DNA of 64,000 nt from positions 124,001-188,000 of the forward strand of contig JBCCBM010000005.1 of assembly GCA_039034015.1 (NCBI GenBank), written 5' to 3'. Under the pieces are notes generated by a model that was not told the origin of the DNA, made no database searches, and was given only the letters and a program-made list of their open reading frames with translations. Origin of the DNA: Acuticoccus sp039034015 (GTDB lineage: Bacteria > Pseudomonadota > Alphaproteobacteria > Rhizobiales > Amorphaceae). This document shows, in pieces, positions 18,602 to 26,764 of the stretch. Made by a program: the position numbers and the translations under genes. Position 1 is the stretch's first letter, and each line of letters starts with the position of its first letter.

Positions 18602-20683
18602 TCATTCCGCCGCCTCGGCCAACGGCGCGGGCGAGAGGGTGCGCGCACACTCCGCCATCACCTTGGACGCCCGCGCGATGGGGTTGGTGAGGTAAAAGCT
18701 CGTTTCCGAATTGGCGAAGACGTGGTCGCCCATCGCGCCGGCCCGCTCGGCAAGGGCGCGCACGCCGGCCGGGTCGGCCGTTGCCACAGTGTCAAGTTCG
18801 CCAAGATGGGGAACGGCCGCCACCATGGCAGCGTTCAGCGCGCCCAGCGAATCATAGGGCAGCGTGCGTGACAATTCGGCCGACAAGGCGCGCAGGATGG
18901 CCCAATCCTCCCGCGCGTCACCGGGCGCGAAGGCGGCGCGGGTGAGCCGCTGGGGCCGCCCCTCAAGGTTGACCAGCGTGCCCGATTTTTCGGTGTAGGC
19001 CGCACCTGGCAAGATCACGTCGGCCCCGTGGGCGCCACGGTCCCCATGGGTGCCGATGTAGACGACGAACGGTTTTGTGAGGCTTTTCGCAGGCAACTCG
19101 TCGGCGCCCAACAGCCACATCATGTCGATTGCGCCGGCTGCCGCATCGTCCAGGATTTGGGCCGTGGCGCGGCCGCCCTGCTCGGGCACGCAGCCCACAT
19201 CAAGCCCGCCGACGCGGCCGGCCGCCGTGTGCAACACGCCAAAGCCGTTCCACCCGTCCGTCACCGCGCCCACCTCAAGGGCAAGCTTGGCCGCGTTTTC
19301 CACAACCGCTCCCCCGGCGGCAAGCGCGCCCGCGCCAACCAGGATGATCGGCCGGTCCGCCGCCTCGAGCACAGCGCGGAAGCTGCCAAGGTCGGCAAGG
19401 GTCGCGGTGCCGGCGCCAAGGTGCGTGTGCGGGTAGGTAAGATCCATGGGCTCGCCGATTAGGCCCACCTTGGTGCCGTTCGCCACCCACGCCTTGCGGA
19501 TCCGCGCGTTGAGGATGGCCGCCTCATGGCGCGGATTGGCGCCCACAAGGAGGATCGCATCGGCCGCTTCAATCCCTTCAATGGTGGGATTGAAAATGTA
19601 GGACGCGCGGCCGAGCGCGGGGTCCAGCGGCGCTCCATCCTGCCGGCAGTCAACGGATTTGACCGCAAGCCGCGTCATCAGGTCTTTGAAGGCAAACTGC
19701 TCCTCGGCCGTTGCAAGGTCGCCTGTGAGGGCGGCCATCTTGTCCGGATCGGTCGCCTGCACTTTGGCGCGGATGGCGGCAAAGGCCTCGCGCCAGGTGG
19801 CGGGGGTGAGTTTGCCGTCCCGCCGCACATAGGGGCGGTCGAGCCGCTGGGCCTTCAACCCGTCCCAGATGAAGCGGGTCTTGTCGGAGATCCACTCCTC
19901 GTTCACCGCCTCGTTGAGCCGGGGCATGATGCGGAGCACCTCGCGCCCGCGCGTGTCGACCCGGATCGCCGAGCCGACCGCGTCCATGGCATCGACGGTT
20001 TCGGTCTTGGTGAGCTCCCACGGGCGCGCCTGGTAGGCGTAAGGCTTTGAGGTCAGCGCGCCGACCGGGCATAGGTCCACCACATTGCCTTGAAGTTCAG
20101 AGCCCATGGCCCCTTCAAGGTAGGTGGTGATCTCCATGTCTTCGCCGCGGCCGATGGAGCCAAGGTCGGGCACGCCCGCGACTTCGGTCACAAAGCGCAC
20201 GCAACGGGTGCAGTGGATGCACCGGTTCATGATGGTTTTGACCAGCGGGCCGATGTGTTTGTCTTCCACGGCGCGCTTGTTTTCGGCAAAGCGCGAGCCG
20301 GAGACGCCATAGGCCATGGCCTGGTCTTGCAGGTCACACTCGCCGCCCTGGTCGCAAATCGGGCAGTCGAGCGGGTGGTTGATGAGCAAGAACTCCATCA
20401 CCCCCTCCCGCGCCTTCTTCACAAAGTCGGAGCGGGTGTTGACCGTGGGGGGCGTGCCGTCCCGCCCGGGGCGCAGGTCCTTGACGCCCATGGCGCAGCT
20501 GGCGACGGGCTTTGGCGGGCCGCCGACCACCTGAACAAGGCACATGCGGCAGTTGCCGGCGATCGACAGACGCTCATGGAAGCAAAAGCGCGGAATTTCC
20601 GCCCCCGCCGCCTCACACGCTTGGAGGAGCGTGTAGTGGTCGGGCACTTCGATTTCGTCCCCATCGATGATGAGATTGGCCAT
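18602..20683 (-). CDS. nuoG: NADH-quinone oxidoreductase subunit G
   Basis: NuoG is the large iron-sulfur subunit of the peripheral arm of complex I. I start it at ATG 20683 (MANLIIDGDEIEVPDHYTLL), giving 693 residues. The N-terminal [2Fe-2S] ligands are Cys34, Cys45, Cys48 and Cys63. The His/Cys set for cluster N5 lies in NHPLDCPICDQGGECDLQD, and an N4-type set starts at RCIHCTRC. The rest is a molybdopterin-oxidoreductase-like domain that binds no cofactor in complex I. A TTG four codons upstream is a weaker start. An unrelated low-GC gene separates it from nuoF. Confidence 0.97.
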   Translation of the reverse strand: MANLIIDGDEIEVPDHYTLLQACEAAGAEIPRFCFHERLSIAGNCRMCLVQVVGGPPKPVASCAMGVKDLRPGRDGTPPTVNTRSDFVKKAREGVMEFLLINHPLDCPICDQGGECDLQDQAMAYGVSGSRFAENKRAVEDKHIGPLVKTIMNRCIHCTRCVRFVTEVAGVPDLGSIGRGEDMEITTYLEGAMGSELQGNVVDLCPVGALTSKPYAYQARPWELTKTETVDAMDAVGSAIRVDTRGREVLRIMPRLNEAVNEEWISDKTRFIWDGLKAQRLDRPYVRRDGKLTPATWREAFAAIRAKVQATDPDKMAALTGDLATAEEQFAFKDLMTRLAVKSVDCRQDGAPLDPALGRASYIFNPTIEGIEAADAILLVGANPRHEAAILNARIRKAWVANGTKVGLIGEPMDLTYPHTHLGAGTATLADLGSFRAVLEAADRPIILVGAGALAAGGAVVENAAKLALEVGAVTDGWNGFGVLHTAAGRVGGLDVGCVPEQGGRATAQILDDAAAGAIDMMWLLGADELPAKSLTKPFVVYIGTHGDRGAHGADVILPGAAYTEKSGTLVNLEGRPQRLTRAAFAPGDAREDWAILRALSAELSRTLPYDSLGALNAAMVAAVPHLGELDTVATADPAGVRALAERAGAMGDHVFANSETSFYLTNPIARASKVMAECARTLSPAPLAEAAE

Positions 20684-20808
20684 ACCGCGTCCCAATGTTC
20701 TCCCGCGCCCTGTTTAGCGGTGTCCCCGCCCCCACGCTAGCTGCCAAATGCGCTCGCCCCGGCCCTGATGCCACGCCCGGCCCATCCCGAACCGCCCCGT
20801 CCATGCCT

Positions 20809-21381
20809 TCAAAATGGGACGGGGCGCGAGGCCTTGCGCGGCACGCTCGTGGCATAAGGCCGCGTGACGACGCCGCGAATGTGTCGGTGGAGGTGATCCT
20901 TCACCCGCTTAGGATCAAACGCATTCACATGAGGTTCGAACGCGTAACACGACGAATCGTACATAACAAACCGCCCATTCGACAAGACTTCCAACAGCAT
21001 CACCCAATGGTTGGTGATGGCAATCAGCGTCACGTCTTTGCTGCTGGGTGGTGTATACCATCGCAAAAGGTCGGTGTCCTTGGCGTTGGGCCCCTTGAGG
21101 TTTGCCAAAAAGCGCTGCTCATAGTTTGGCGCGCCCGCCTTGCGCAAGATGTTGCACATCTCTTCAAGGTTGTTGAGCCCGTTATAGCCTTGCTTCGGCC
21201 CAGGGCTTGGTCCGTCAAAGTTCACGCCCGCGTGGAGGTTGCGGAACATGTAAACATCGTCTTCGGTGGTGTCGATGTCCTGCCAATACGTCCCATTGGC
21301 GATTTTGGCGGCAATGTAAGCGCAGAAGAAGCCGCAGTCAGACGAATCTGCCGCCTGACTGATCTCCCAAATCTTTGGCAT
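20809..21381 (-). CDS. C39/papain-like cysteine peptidase-fold protein of unknown function
   Basis: The 190-residue protein has a possible Cys-His-Asp triad. Cys16 sits in SSDCGFFCAYIAAKIA at the start of a helix, His125 in AITNHWVMLLEVL, and Asp142 in FVMYDSSCYAF. The DCG-x-x-C and later His order recalls peptidase C39/papain-like folds, so peptidase or transglutaminase-like activity is possible but unproven. There is no signal peptide. The gene lies inside the complex I operon, 6 bp upstream of the nuoF stop in genome coordinates and 125 bp before nuoG. Its base composition is clearly lower in GC (about 48-53% in stretches I counted) than its neighbours, suggesting acquisition from elsewhere. 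Confidence 0.65.
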   Translation of the reverse strand: MPKIWEISQAADSSDCGFFCAYIAAKIANGTYWQDIDTTEDDVYMFRNLHAGVNFDGPSPGPKQGYNGLNNLEEMCNILRKAGAPNYEQRFLANLKGPNAKDTDLLRWYTPPSSKDVTLIAITNHWVMLLEVLSNGRFVMYDSSCYAFEPHVNAFDPKRVKDHLHRHIRGVVTRPYATSVPRKASRPVPF

Positions 21382-21387
21382 TGCGCG

Positions 21388-22668
21388 CTACTCGGCCGCC
21401 ATCGGCATCGCCTGCCGCTCCGTGATGCGCCGTTCGATTTCCGGGCGGAAATGGCGGAGCAGGCCCTGGATGGGCCAGGCCGCCGCATCACCCAGCGCGC
21501 AGATGGTGTGGCCCTCCACCTGCTTGGTCACCTGGTAGAGCGCGTCGATCTCGCGCATCTCCGCGTTGCCGGTGACCATGCGCTCCATCACCCGCCACAT
21601 CCAGCCCGTGCCCTCCCGGCAGGGCGTGCACTGGCCGCAGCTCTCGTGTTTGTAAAAGTACGACAGGCGCGCGATCGCCTTCACGATGTCGGTGGACTTG
21701 TCCATCACGATGACGGCGGCTGTGCCAAGGCCGGACTTTTTGTCCCGCAGGGTGTCAAAATCCATGTTCAGCTCGTCGCACTCCCAATGGGGGATGCAGG
21801 GCACGGATGAGCCACCGGGGATGACGGCCAGGAGATTGTCCCACCCGCCGCGCACGCCGCCGCAGTGTTTCTCCACAAGCTCTCGGAAGGTGATGCCCAT
21901 CTCCTCCTCCACGGTGCACGGATGCTCCACGTGGCCGGAAATGCAAAAGAGCTTTGTGCCCGTGTTGTTGGGCCGGCCAAGATCGGCAAACCACGTGGCC
22001 CCCCGGCGCAAGATTTCGGGGACGACGGCAATGGTCTCCACATTGTTCACCGTCGTCGGCGCACCATAAAGCCCCATGTTCGCCGGGAACGGCGGTTTGA
22101 GCCGCGGCATCCCTTTCTTGCCCTCAAGGCTTTCCAGGAGCGCAGTTTCTTCCCCGCAAATGTAAGCGCCGGCGCCGTGGTGGACGTAAACGTCACAGTC
22201 CCAGCCGTGGACGTTGTTTTTGCCGATGAGCTTGGCCTCGTACGCCTCGCGCACGGCCGCCTCCAGATTGAGCCGCTCGGCAATATATTCGCCGCGCACA
22301 TAAATGTAGGCGGCGTGGGCGTCCATGGCCCGGCAGGCCAACAGGCAGCCCTCGATGAGGAGCTGCGGGTCGTGCCGCAGAATCTCGCGATCCTTGCAGG
22401 TGCCAGGCTCGGATTCGTCGGCGTTCACCACCAGATAGTGCGTGCGATCCTCGCCTTTGGGCATAAAGCTCATCTTGAGCCCGGTGGGGAAGCCCGCACC
22501 GCCCCGGCCGCGCAGGCCCGACGCCTTCAGCTGCTCGATGATGTAGTCCCGGCCCTTCTCCACAAAGGCCTTTGTCCCGTCCCATTGGCCGCGCGCGCGG
22601 GCGGCGGCCAGCTGCCAGTCCTCAAACCCGTAAAGGTTTGTGAAAATCCGGTCCTTGTCCGTCAGCAT
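21388..22668 (-). CDS. nuoF: NADH-quinone oxidoreductase subunit F
   Basis: NuoF binds NADH and FMN and holds cluster N3, the entry point of electrons into complex I. From ATG 22668 (MLTDKDRIFTNLYGFEDWQL) it is 426 residues, as expected. The nucleotide/FMN loop GLRGRGGAGFPTGLKMSF and the N3 ligands in ESCGQCTPCREGTGW are present. Longer upstream reading is overlap with the nuoE 3' end and not homologous. It starts 29 bp after the nuoE stop. The next gene on the strand is the low-GC peptidase-like ORF, not nuoG. Confidence 0.97.
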   Translation of the reverse strand: MLTDKDRIFTNLYGFEDWQLAAARARGQWDGTKAFVEKGRDYIIEQLKASGLRGRGGAGFPTGLKMSFMPKGEDRTHYLVVNADESEPGTCKDREILRHDPQLLIEGCLLACRAMDAHAAYIYVRGEYIAERLNLEAAVREAYEAKLIGKNNVHGWDCDVYVHHGAGAYICGEETALLESLEGKKGMPRLKPPFPANMGLYGAPTTVNNVETIAVVPEILRRGATWFADLGRPNNTGTKLFCISGHVEHPCTVEEEMGITFRELVEKHCGGVRGGWDNLLAVIPGGSSVPCIPHWECDELNMDFDTLRDKKSGLGTAAVIVMDKSTDIVKAIARLSYFYKHESCGQCTPCREGTGWMWRVMERMVTGNAEMREIDALYQVTKQVEGHTICALGDAAAWPIQGLLRHFRPEIERRITERQAMPMAAE

Positions 22669-22697
22669 TGGTGAAAACCCCCCAGCACCCGGCCGCC

Positions 22698-23831
22698 CTA
22701 GGACGCGCCGCCCCTTTCGTTCACAATGTCGGTGGCCTGCTCGACCCACTTCTCCCGGTCGATCCGGCCTTTAAAGGCCAAATAGGCGTTCACCCACTCC
22801 TTGTTGGCCTCATCCCATGCGGCAATTTGGTCGAAGGTGAAGATGCCAAGCCCGTGGAGCGTGCCCTCAATCACCTTGCCGATCCCCGAAATGCGCTTGA
22901 GGTCGTCCGCCTCCACCGTCTCGCGGGATACGGCCTTGGGTCGGCGCCCGGCCGCATCCGCGCGGCTGGCGGCCTCTCCATCGGGCGCAGGCGGCTCGTC
23001 CGACTTTGCAGGCGGTTCGGCCGTGGCCTCTGCCGGCGGCTCAGCCGTGGCCTCTGCAGGCGGCTCGTGCGACTTTGCAGGCGGCTCGGCGCGCGCGGCG
23101 GCCACCTCTGGCCGGCCGGCGGGGTCGGGCTGTGCGGCCTGTTCATTGGCGGCGGCGGGCGCGTCGGGCTCGACCACGGTTTGCGTGTCATTGTCGGGCG
23201 CGGGCGGGGCCGATGGGGCCGCCGAAACATCCTCCGCGCGCAGCGTCGTCGCGCCGGGCAGCGGCTCAGACGCTTTGCGCGCCGATTGGGGCCCGGGCGC
23301 CGGCGCATTGCCCGCCTCCAGCGCATCAAGGAGCGCGGCAAAGGTTTCCGGCGTCAAATCCTCAAACGTGTCGGCGCCAATTTGCACCATCGGCGCATTC
23401 ACGCACGCGCCCGCACACTCGACCTCCTCCCACGAAAAGCGCCCGTCCGCCGACAATTCAAACGGCCGGCCCGCAATGCGCGACTTGCACACCGCAATGA
23501 GGTCTTCCGAGCCGCGCAGCATGCAAGGCGTCGTCCCGCACACATTGATGTGCGCCACCGTCCCCACCGGCTTCAGCTGGAACATGGTGTAAAAGGTCGC
23601 CACCTCGAAAACGCGGATGTACGGCATGTCGAGCATGTCGGCCACCAGGCGGATTGCAGGTTCTGGCAACCAGCCGCCCATCTGCTCCTGCGCGCGCCAC
23701 AAAATGGGGATCACCGCGCTCGCCTGCCGCCCCTGCGGGTAATCGGCAATTTTTCCCCGCGCCCACGCCTCGTTCTCTGCCGTGAAGGCGAACGTCTCGG
23801 GCTGCTCGTCGGCAAGGCGCCTGACCGCCAT
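22698..23831 (-). CDS. nuoE: NADH-quinone oxidoreductase subunit E with long C-terminal extension
   Basis: NuoE holds the [2Fe-2S] cluster N1a of complex I. I start it at ATG 23831 (MAVRRLADEQPETFAF) because GGAGAG lies about five bases upstream; an ATG at 23846 is possible. Of the 377 residues, the first 165 are the thioredoxin-like core with ligands Cys98, Cys103, Cys139 and Cys143. Residues about 175-305 are a Pro/Ala/Glu-rich linker containing a DNA-level minisatellite. Residues 309-377 form a helix-hairpin-helix domain (DDLKRISGIGKVIEGTLHGL) found on many alphaproteobacterial NuoE proteins. The gene opens the E-I block and diverges from azlC over 150 bp; nuoA-D are not upstream. Confidence 0.96.
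   Translation of the reverse strand: MAVRRLADEQPETFAFTAENEAWARGKIADYPQGRQASAVIPILWRAQEQMGGWLPEPAIRLVADMLDMPYIRVFEVATFYTMFQLKPVGTVAHINVCGTTPCMLRGSEDLIAVCKSRIAGRPFELSADGRFSWEEVECAGACVNAPMVQIGADTFEDLTPETFAALLDALEAGNAPAPGPQSARKASEPLPGATTLRAEDVSAAPSAPPAPDNDTQTVVEPDAPAAANEQAAQPDPAGRPEVAAARAEPPAKSHEPPAEATAEPPAEATAEPPAKSDEPPAPDGEAASRADAAGRRPKAVSRETVEADDLKRISGIGKVIEGTLHGLGIFTFDQIAAWDEANKEWVNAYLAFKGRIDREKWVEQATDIVNERGGAS
22987..23097 (-). repeat. 21/24-bp coding minisatellite in the nuoE linker
   Basis: Five tandem units of 21 or 24 bases, each beginning GC(A/C)GGCGG on the plus strand, cover codons about 245-282 of nuoE. They encode repeated EPPAKS and AEPPAEAT peptides. All unit lengths are multiples of three, so the frame is kept. 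Copy number in such linkers can vary between strains. Confidence 0.75.
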
Positions 23832-23981
23832 CACACTCTCCAACATCTTGGACCTTGCCCAGTCCTAGCCAAGGCGCTGCCAATTGAAAAGCGGACGCGG
23901 CGCCGGGACACAGGTCTGCGCGAGGATGCGTTCCCTCCCCGCGGCCAATCCGCTACGCCTTCCCCTCCGGAGATCCGCGCC

Positions 23982-24677
23982 ATGGCGACACAACCCACCT
24001 TCACCTTCGCCGGCGCCCAACGCGGGGCCCGCCGCTCCGTCCCCCTGTCGCTCTTTGCCGTCCCGTTCGGCATTGCGTTCGGCGCCGCAGCGCTGGAAGG
24101 CGGGATGACGCCCGTCGAAGCCATGATGACAAGCATGGTGGTCTTTGCCGGCGCCTCGCAGTTTGCCGCACTTGACCTTTGGGGTGATCCGCTCCCTTAT
24201 TTATCGTTGGCGATTGTCGTCTTCACGGTGAACGCGCGGCTCATCATGCTGGGGGCCGCCATTGCGCCGTGGTTGAACGCGGTGAGCCCCGCCCAGCGCT
24301 TCACCGCGCTCGCGTTCATGACCGACGCCAACTTTGCCGACAGTGTGGACGCCCGGCGGGAGGGGGAGAACGATGTGGCCGTCCTCCTCGGCGGGGGGCT
24401 CCTCCTCTATACCTCGTGGATTTTTGGCACCGCCGTCGGCATTTTTGCCGGTGCCGTGGTGGAGGCGATCGACACGTTTGGCGTTGATGTGGTGATGGGC
24501 GCGTTCTTTACCGCCGTTGTCATCGGCGGGGTGCGCTCGCGCTTGGCGGTGGTGCCTGTGGTGGTGGGCGCGGTGGTTGCGGTGGGCACCATGGGCCTCC
24601 TGCCGTCCGGATGGAACATCATTGCCGCGGCCCTTGCCGGCGGCGCCTCCATGGCGGTGGCCGGTGCCAAGCGCTGA
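23982..24677 (+). CDS. azlC: AzlC family branched-chain amino acid exporter, large subunit
   Basis: AzlC with AzlD forms a membrane exporter for branched-chain amino acids or their analogues. From ATG 23982, with CCGGAG upstream, the 231-residue product has the family hallmarks FAVPFGIAFGAAA, the conserved VFAGASQFAALDLW stretch and NARLIMLGAAIAPWL, with several membrane helices. The long upstream extension in the same frame lies antisense to nuoE and is not real. Its stop lies 14 bp inside the GTG-started azlD, an overlap typical of azlCD. Confidence 0.9.
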   Translation: MATQPTFTFAGAQRGARRSVPLSLFAVPFGIAFGAAALEGGMTPVEAMMTSMVVFAGASQFAALDLWGDPLPYLSLAIVVFTVNARLIMLGAAIAPWLNAVSPAQRFTALAFMTDANFADSVDARREGENDVAVLLGGGLLLYTSWIFGTAVGIFAGAVVEAIDTFGVDVVMGAFFTAVVIGGVRSRLAVVPVVVGAVVAVGTMGLLPSGWNIIAAALAGGASMAVAGAKR

Positions 24678-24963
24678 GGCAGCGCTCGCCATTGGCGTCA
24701 TGGGCTTTGTCACCCTCCTTGCCCGGGTGGCAGGGCCAATCATCATGCGCGTCATCCCCATCACCGGCGCGGTGGAGCGCTTTTTGGAAGGCATGGCGCT
24801 CGCCGTCCTCACCGCAATTGCGGCAACCTATGTGGCCCAGCACGGCCTTCGCGAGGCGGCAGCCGTTGCGCTCGCCGCCGCGATCATGATCGCCACCCGC
24901 TCGGCCGTCCTTGCCATGCTCCTCGCGATGGCCGGCGCTGCCGCCTGGTCAGCGCTTTTATGA
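24664..24963 (+). CDS. azlD: AzlD family branched-chain amino acid exporter, small subunit
   Basis: AzlD is the small partner of AzlC. The frame begins with GTG at 24664, inside the last codons of azlC, and gives 99 residues in four hydrophobic helices (ALAIGVMGFVTLLARVAGPI, then ALAVLTAIAATYVAQ and onwards), the usual size. The stop TGA at 24961-24963 overlaps the ATG of the first 17-base repeat unit that leads to cobC. That suggests the cobC start originally overlapped this stop directly. Confidence 0.85.
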   Translation: MPSAEAALAIGVMGFVTLLARVAGPIIMRVIPITGAVERFLEGMALAVLTAIAATYVAQHGLREAAAVALAAAIMIATRSAVLAMLLAMAGAAAWSALL

Positions 24964-25010
24964 CGTTGATGCACGTATGACGTTGATGCACGCATGACGC
25001 TGGCGCACGG
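24960..25010 (+). repeat. 17-bp tandem repeat x3 at the azlD/cobC junction
   Basis: Three head-to-tail 17-base units start at 24960, 24977 and 24994, each opening with ATGACG. Units 1 and 2 differ at the last base only; unit 3 carries the cobC start and differs at a few more positions. Unit 1's ATG overlaps the azlD stop (ATGA). The ATG of unit 2 overlaps the TGA that ends the six-codon frame of unit 1, and the cobC ATG overlaps the TGA that ends the six-codon frame of unit 2. The result is azlD, two micro-ORFs and cobC, each linked by an ATGA overlap. Confidence 0.9.
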
Positions 25011-25962
25011 GGGCGACCGGGCTGAGGCCGCGCGCATCGGCGGCACCCCCTGCTGGCTCGACCTTTCCACCGGCATTAACCCCCACGCCTACCCGGTCAC
25101 GCTCACCCCCGGCGACTGGACGGCCCTCCCCCAACCGTCCGCCCTCACCGCCCTCCTCCGCGCCGCCCGCGCCGCCTATGGCGTGCCTGATGCGGCCGCA
25201 ATCGTCGCCGCGCCCGGCACACAGCTCCTCCTGCAGTTGTTGCCCATCGTGTGCCCGCAGCGCGCCATCGCCATCGTCGCCCCCACCTATGGCGAGCATG
25301 GGGCCACCTGGCGCGCATCGGGCGCGGTGGTGCGCCATGTCCCCGCCCCCATCGCCGGCGAAAGCCTCGTGGTGGTGAACCCCAACAACCCTGATGGCCA
25401 ACGCCACGACCCGCAATCGCTGAAAACGCTGGGGGCGATCGCGCAGGAGGCCGGGCACATCCTGGTGGTCGATGAAGCGTTTTGCGACGTTGACCCCGCC
25501 CTTTCGGTCGCCGGCGCCCCAGGCACGATTGTGCTCAAAAGCTTTGGCAAGTTCTTTGGTTTGGCGGGGCTGCGCCTGGGGTTTGCCATCGGCGCACCCG
25601 CCCCCATCGGCCGGCTTGAAGCAGCGCTCGGACCCTGGGCGGTGAGCGGGCCGGCGCTTTCGGTCGGCGCGCGGGCTCTTGCCGACCACGCCTGGCAGGC
25701 CGCCATGCGTACGCAGCTGCGGCACGAGCGCGCCGCCCTCGACGCCACCCTTTCAAAGGCCGGCCTTTCGGTGGTCGGCGGCACGGATCTCTTTCGCCTC
25801 ATCGAAACGCCGGATGCGGCAAGCCTCCAGCGTGGCCTCGCCCGCCGGGGCGTTTTCACCCGCGCATTCCCCGAACACCCAAGCTGGCTGCGCTTCGGCC
25901 TTCCCGGCGACGACGCGGCGCACTTTGCCGCAACCCTTCTTGAGGCCGCCCAGGAGGCTTGA
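24994..25962 (+). CDS. cobC: Threonine-phosphate decarboxylase-type aminotransferase (cobalamin side chain)
   Basis: This PLP enzyme (CobC in the Pseudomonas denitrificans naming, CobD in Salmonella) makes (R)-1-aminopropan-2-ol phosphate for the cobalamin nucleotide loop. The 322-residue product has LDLSTGINPHAYP near the N-terminus, the VVNPNNPDG turn, and the PLP lysine (Lys186) in KSFGKFFGLAGLRLG. The final 39 residues, RRGVFTRAFPEHPSWLRFGL and onwards, are the part repeated six times downstream. The start lies in the last of three 17-base repeats. cbiB, its natural partner, is displaced 802 bp downstream by the repeat array. Confidence 0.92.
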   Translation: MTLAHGGDRAEAARIGGTPCWLDLSTGINPHAYPVTLTPGDWTALPQPSALTALLRAARAAYGVPDAAAIVAAPGTQLLLQLLPIVCPQRAIAIVAPTYGEHGATWRASGAVVRHVPAPIAGESLVVVNPNNPDGQRHDPQSLKTLGAIAQEAGHILVVDEAFCDVDPALSVAGAPGTIVLKSFGKFFGLAGLRLGFAIGAPAPIGRLEAALGPWAVSGPALSVGARALADHAWQAAMRTQLRHERAALDATLSKAGLSVVGGTDLFRLIETPDAASLQRGLARRGVFTRAFPEHPSWLRFGLPGDDAAHFAATLLEAAQEA

Positions 25963-26090
25963 TTCGGGTCCCCGCCGGGGTCTTTTCGCACCGCATTTCC
26001 CGAAAACGCCCGCTGGCTGCGGTTCGGCCTTCCAGGCCACGACGCAGCGCGCTTTGCCGCAACCCTTTTTGGGGGCGCCAGGGAGGCTTG

Positions 26091-26225
26091 ATGCCGGGCC
26101 CCGCCCGCCGGGACGTTTTCACCCGCTCGTTCCCCGGAAAAGCGCGGTGGCTGCGGTTTGGCCTTCCGGGCCACAACGCGGCGCGCTTTGCCGCAACCTT
26201 TTTTGGGGCCGCCCGGGAGGCTTGA
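26091..26225 (+). other. Intact mini-ORF in cobC-tail repeat unit 2 (44 codons)
   Basis: ATG 26091 opens on the stop of unit 1 (TGATG) and the frame runs to TGA 26223-26225, which overlaps the ATG of unit 3. It encodes a 44-residue CobC C-terminal-like peptide starting MPGPARRDVFTRSFPGKARW. No independent ribosome-binding site is needed if translation re-initiates from upstream, but nothing shows it is expressed. It could be a decaying duplicate. Confidence 0.35.
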
Positions 26226-26629
26226 TGCCGGGCCCCGCCCGCCGGGACGTTTTCACCCGCGCATTCCCCGAAAACGCCCGCTGGCTGCGGCTCGGCCTGC
26301 CGGGCCACGACGCGGCGCGCTTTGGCGCAACCCTTTTTGGGGCCGCCCGGGAGGCTTGGTGCCGGGCCCCGCCCGCCGGGGCGTTTTCACCCCCGCATTC
26401 CCCGAAAACGCCCGCTGGCTGCGGCTCGGCCTGCCGGGCCACGACGCGGCGCCCTTTGCCGGATCCCTTTTTTGGGGCCGCCCGGGAGGTTTGATGCCGA
26501 GCCCTGCCCGCCGGGGCGTTTTCACCCCTGCATTCCCCGGAAACACGCGGTGGCTGCGGTTCCGCCTTCCGGGCCAAGACGCGGCGCGCTTTGGTGCAAC
26601 CCTTTTTTTGGGGCCGCCCGGGAGGTTTG

Positions 26630-26764
26630 ATGCCGGGCCCCGCCCGCCGAGGTCTTTTCACGCGCGCATCCCCCGGAAACGCGCGGTGGCTGCGGTTTAG
26701 CCTTCCGGGCCACAACGCGGCGCGCTTTGCCGCAACCCTTTTTCAGGCCGTGCGGGAGGCTTGA
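26630..26764 (+). other. Intact mini-ORF in cobC-tail repeat unit 6, coupled to cbiB
   Basis: ATG 26630 to TGA 26762-26764 gives 44 codons (MPGPARRGLFTRASPGNARW and onwards to a QAVREA-type end). The stop overlaps the ATG of cbiB as TGATG. The end of this unit is the closest to the original cobC terminus (TLFQAVREA versus TLLEAAQEA), as expected if it holds the original 3' boundary. If translated, it would deliver ribosomes to cbiB in place of the displaced cobC. Confidence 0.4.

Larger units (their letters stand above)
25963..26764 (+). repeat. Array of six ~134-bp tandem copies of the cobC 3' end
   Basis: After the cobC stop (25960-25962) the last ~134 bases of cobC recur six times. Unit ends, marked by the stop-equivalent TGA, are at 26091, 26225, 26359 (here TGG), 26494, 26630 and 26764; spacings are 129, 134, 134, 135, 136 and 134. 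Each unit encodes a version of the CobC C-terminal motif (such as FTRAFPENARWLRLGLPGHD). Most end in TGATG, so that the stop overlaps an ATG opening the next unit; the last ATG is the cbiB start. Units 2 and 6 are intact 44-codon frames. Units 4 and 5 are frameshifted at a T-run of variable length (5-7 T) and unit 3 has lost its stop. The units resemble one another more than the cobC original. Confidence 0.93.

Noticed and set aside
25963..26764. CRISPR array or satellite-phage repeat
   Set aside because: Units are ~134 bp, adjoining without spacers, and clearly derived from coding sequence of cobC; no cas gene is present.
25963..26764. Insertion sequence or transposon between cobC and cbiB
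   Set aside because: No transposase, no terminal inverted repeats and no target duplication; every base is accounted for by repeat units.
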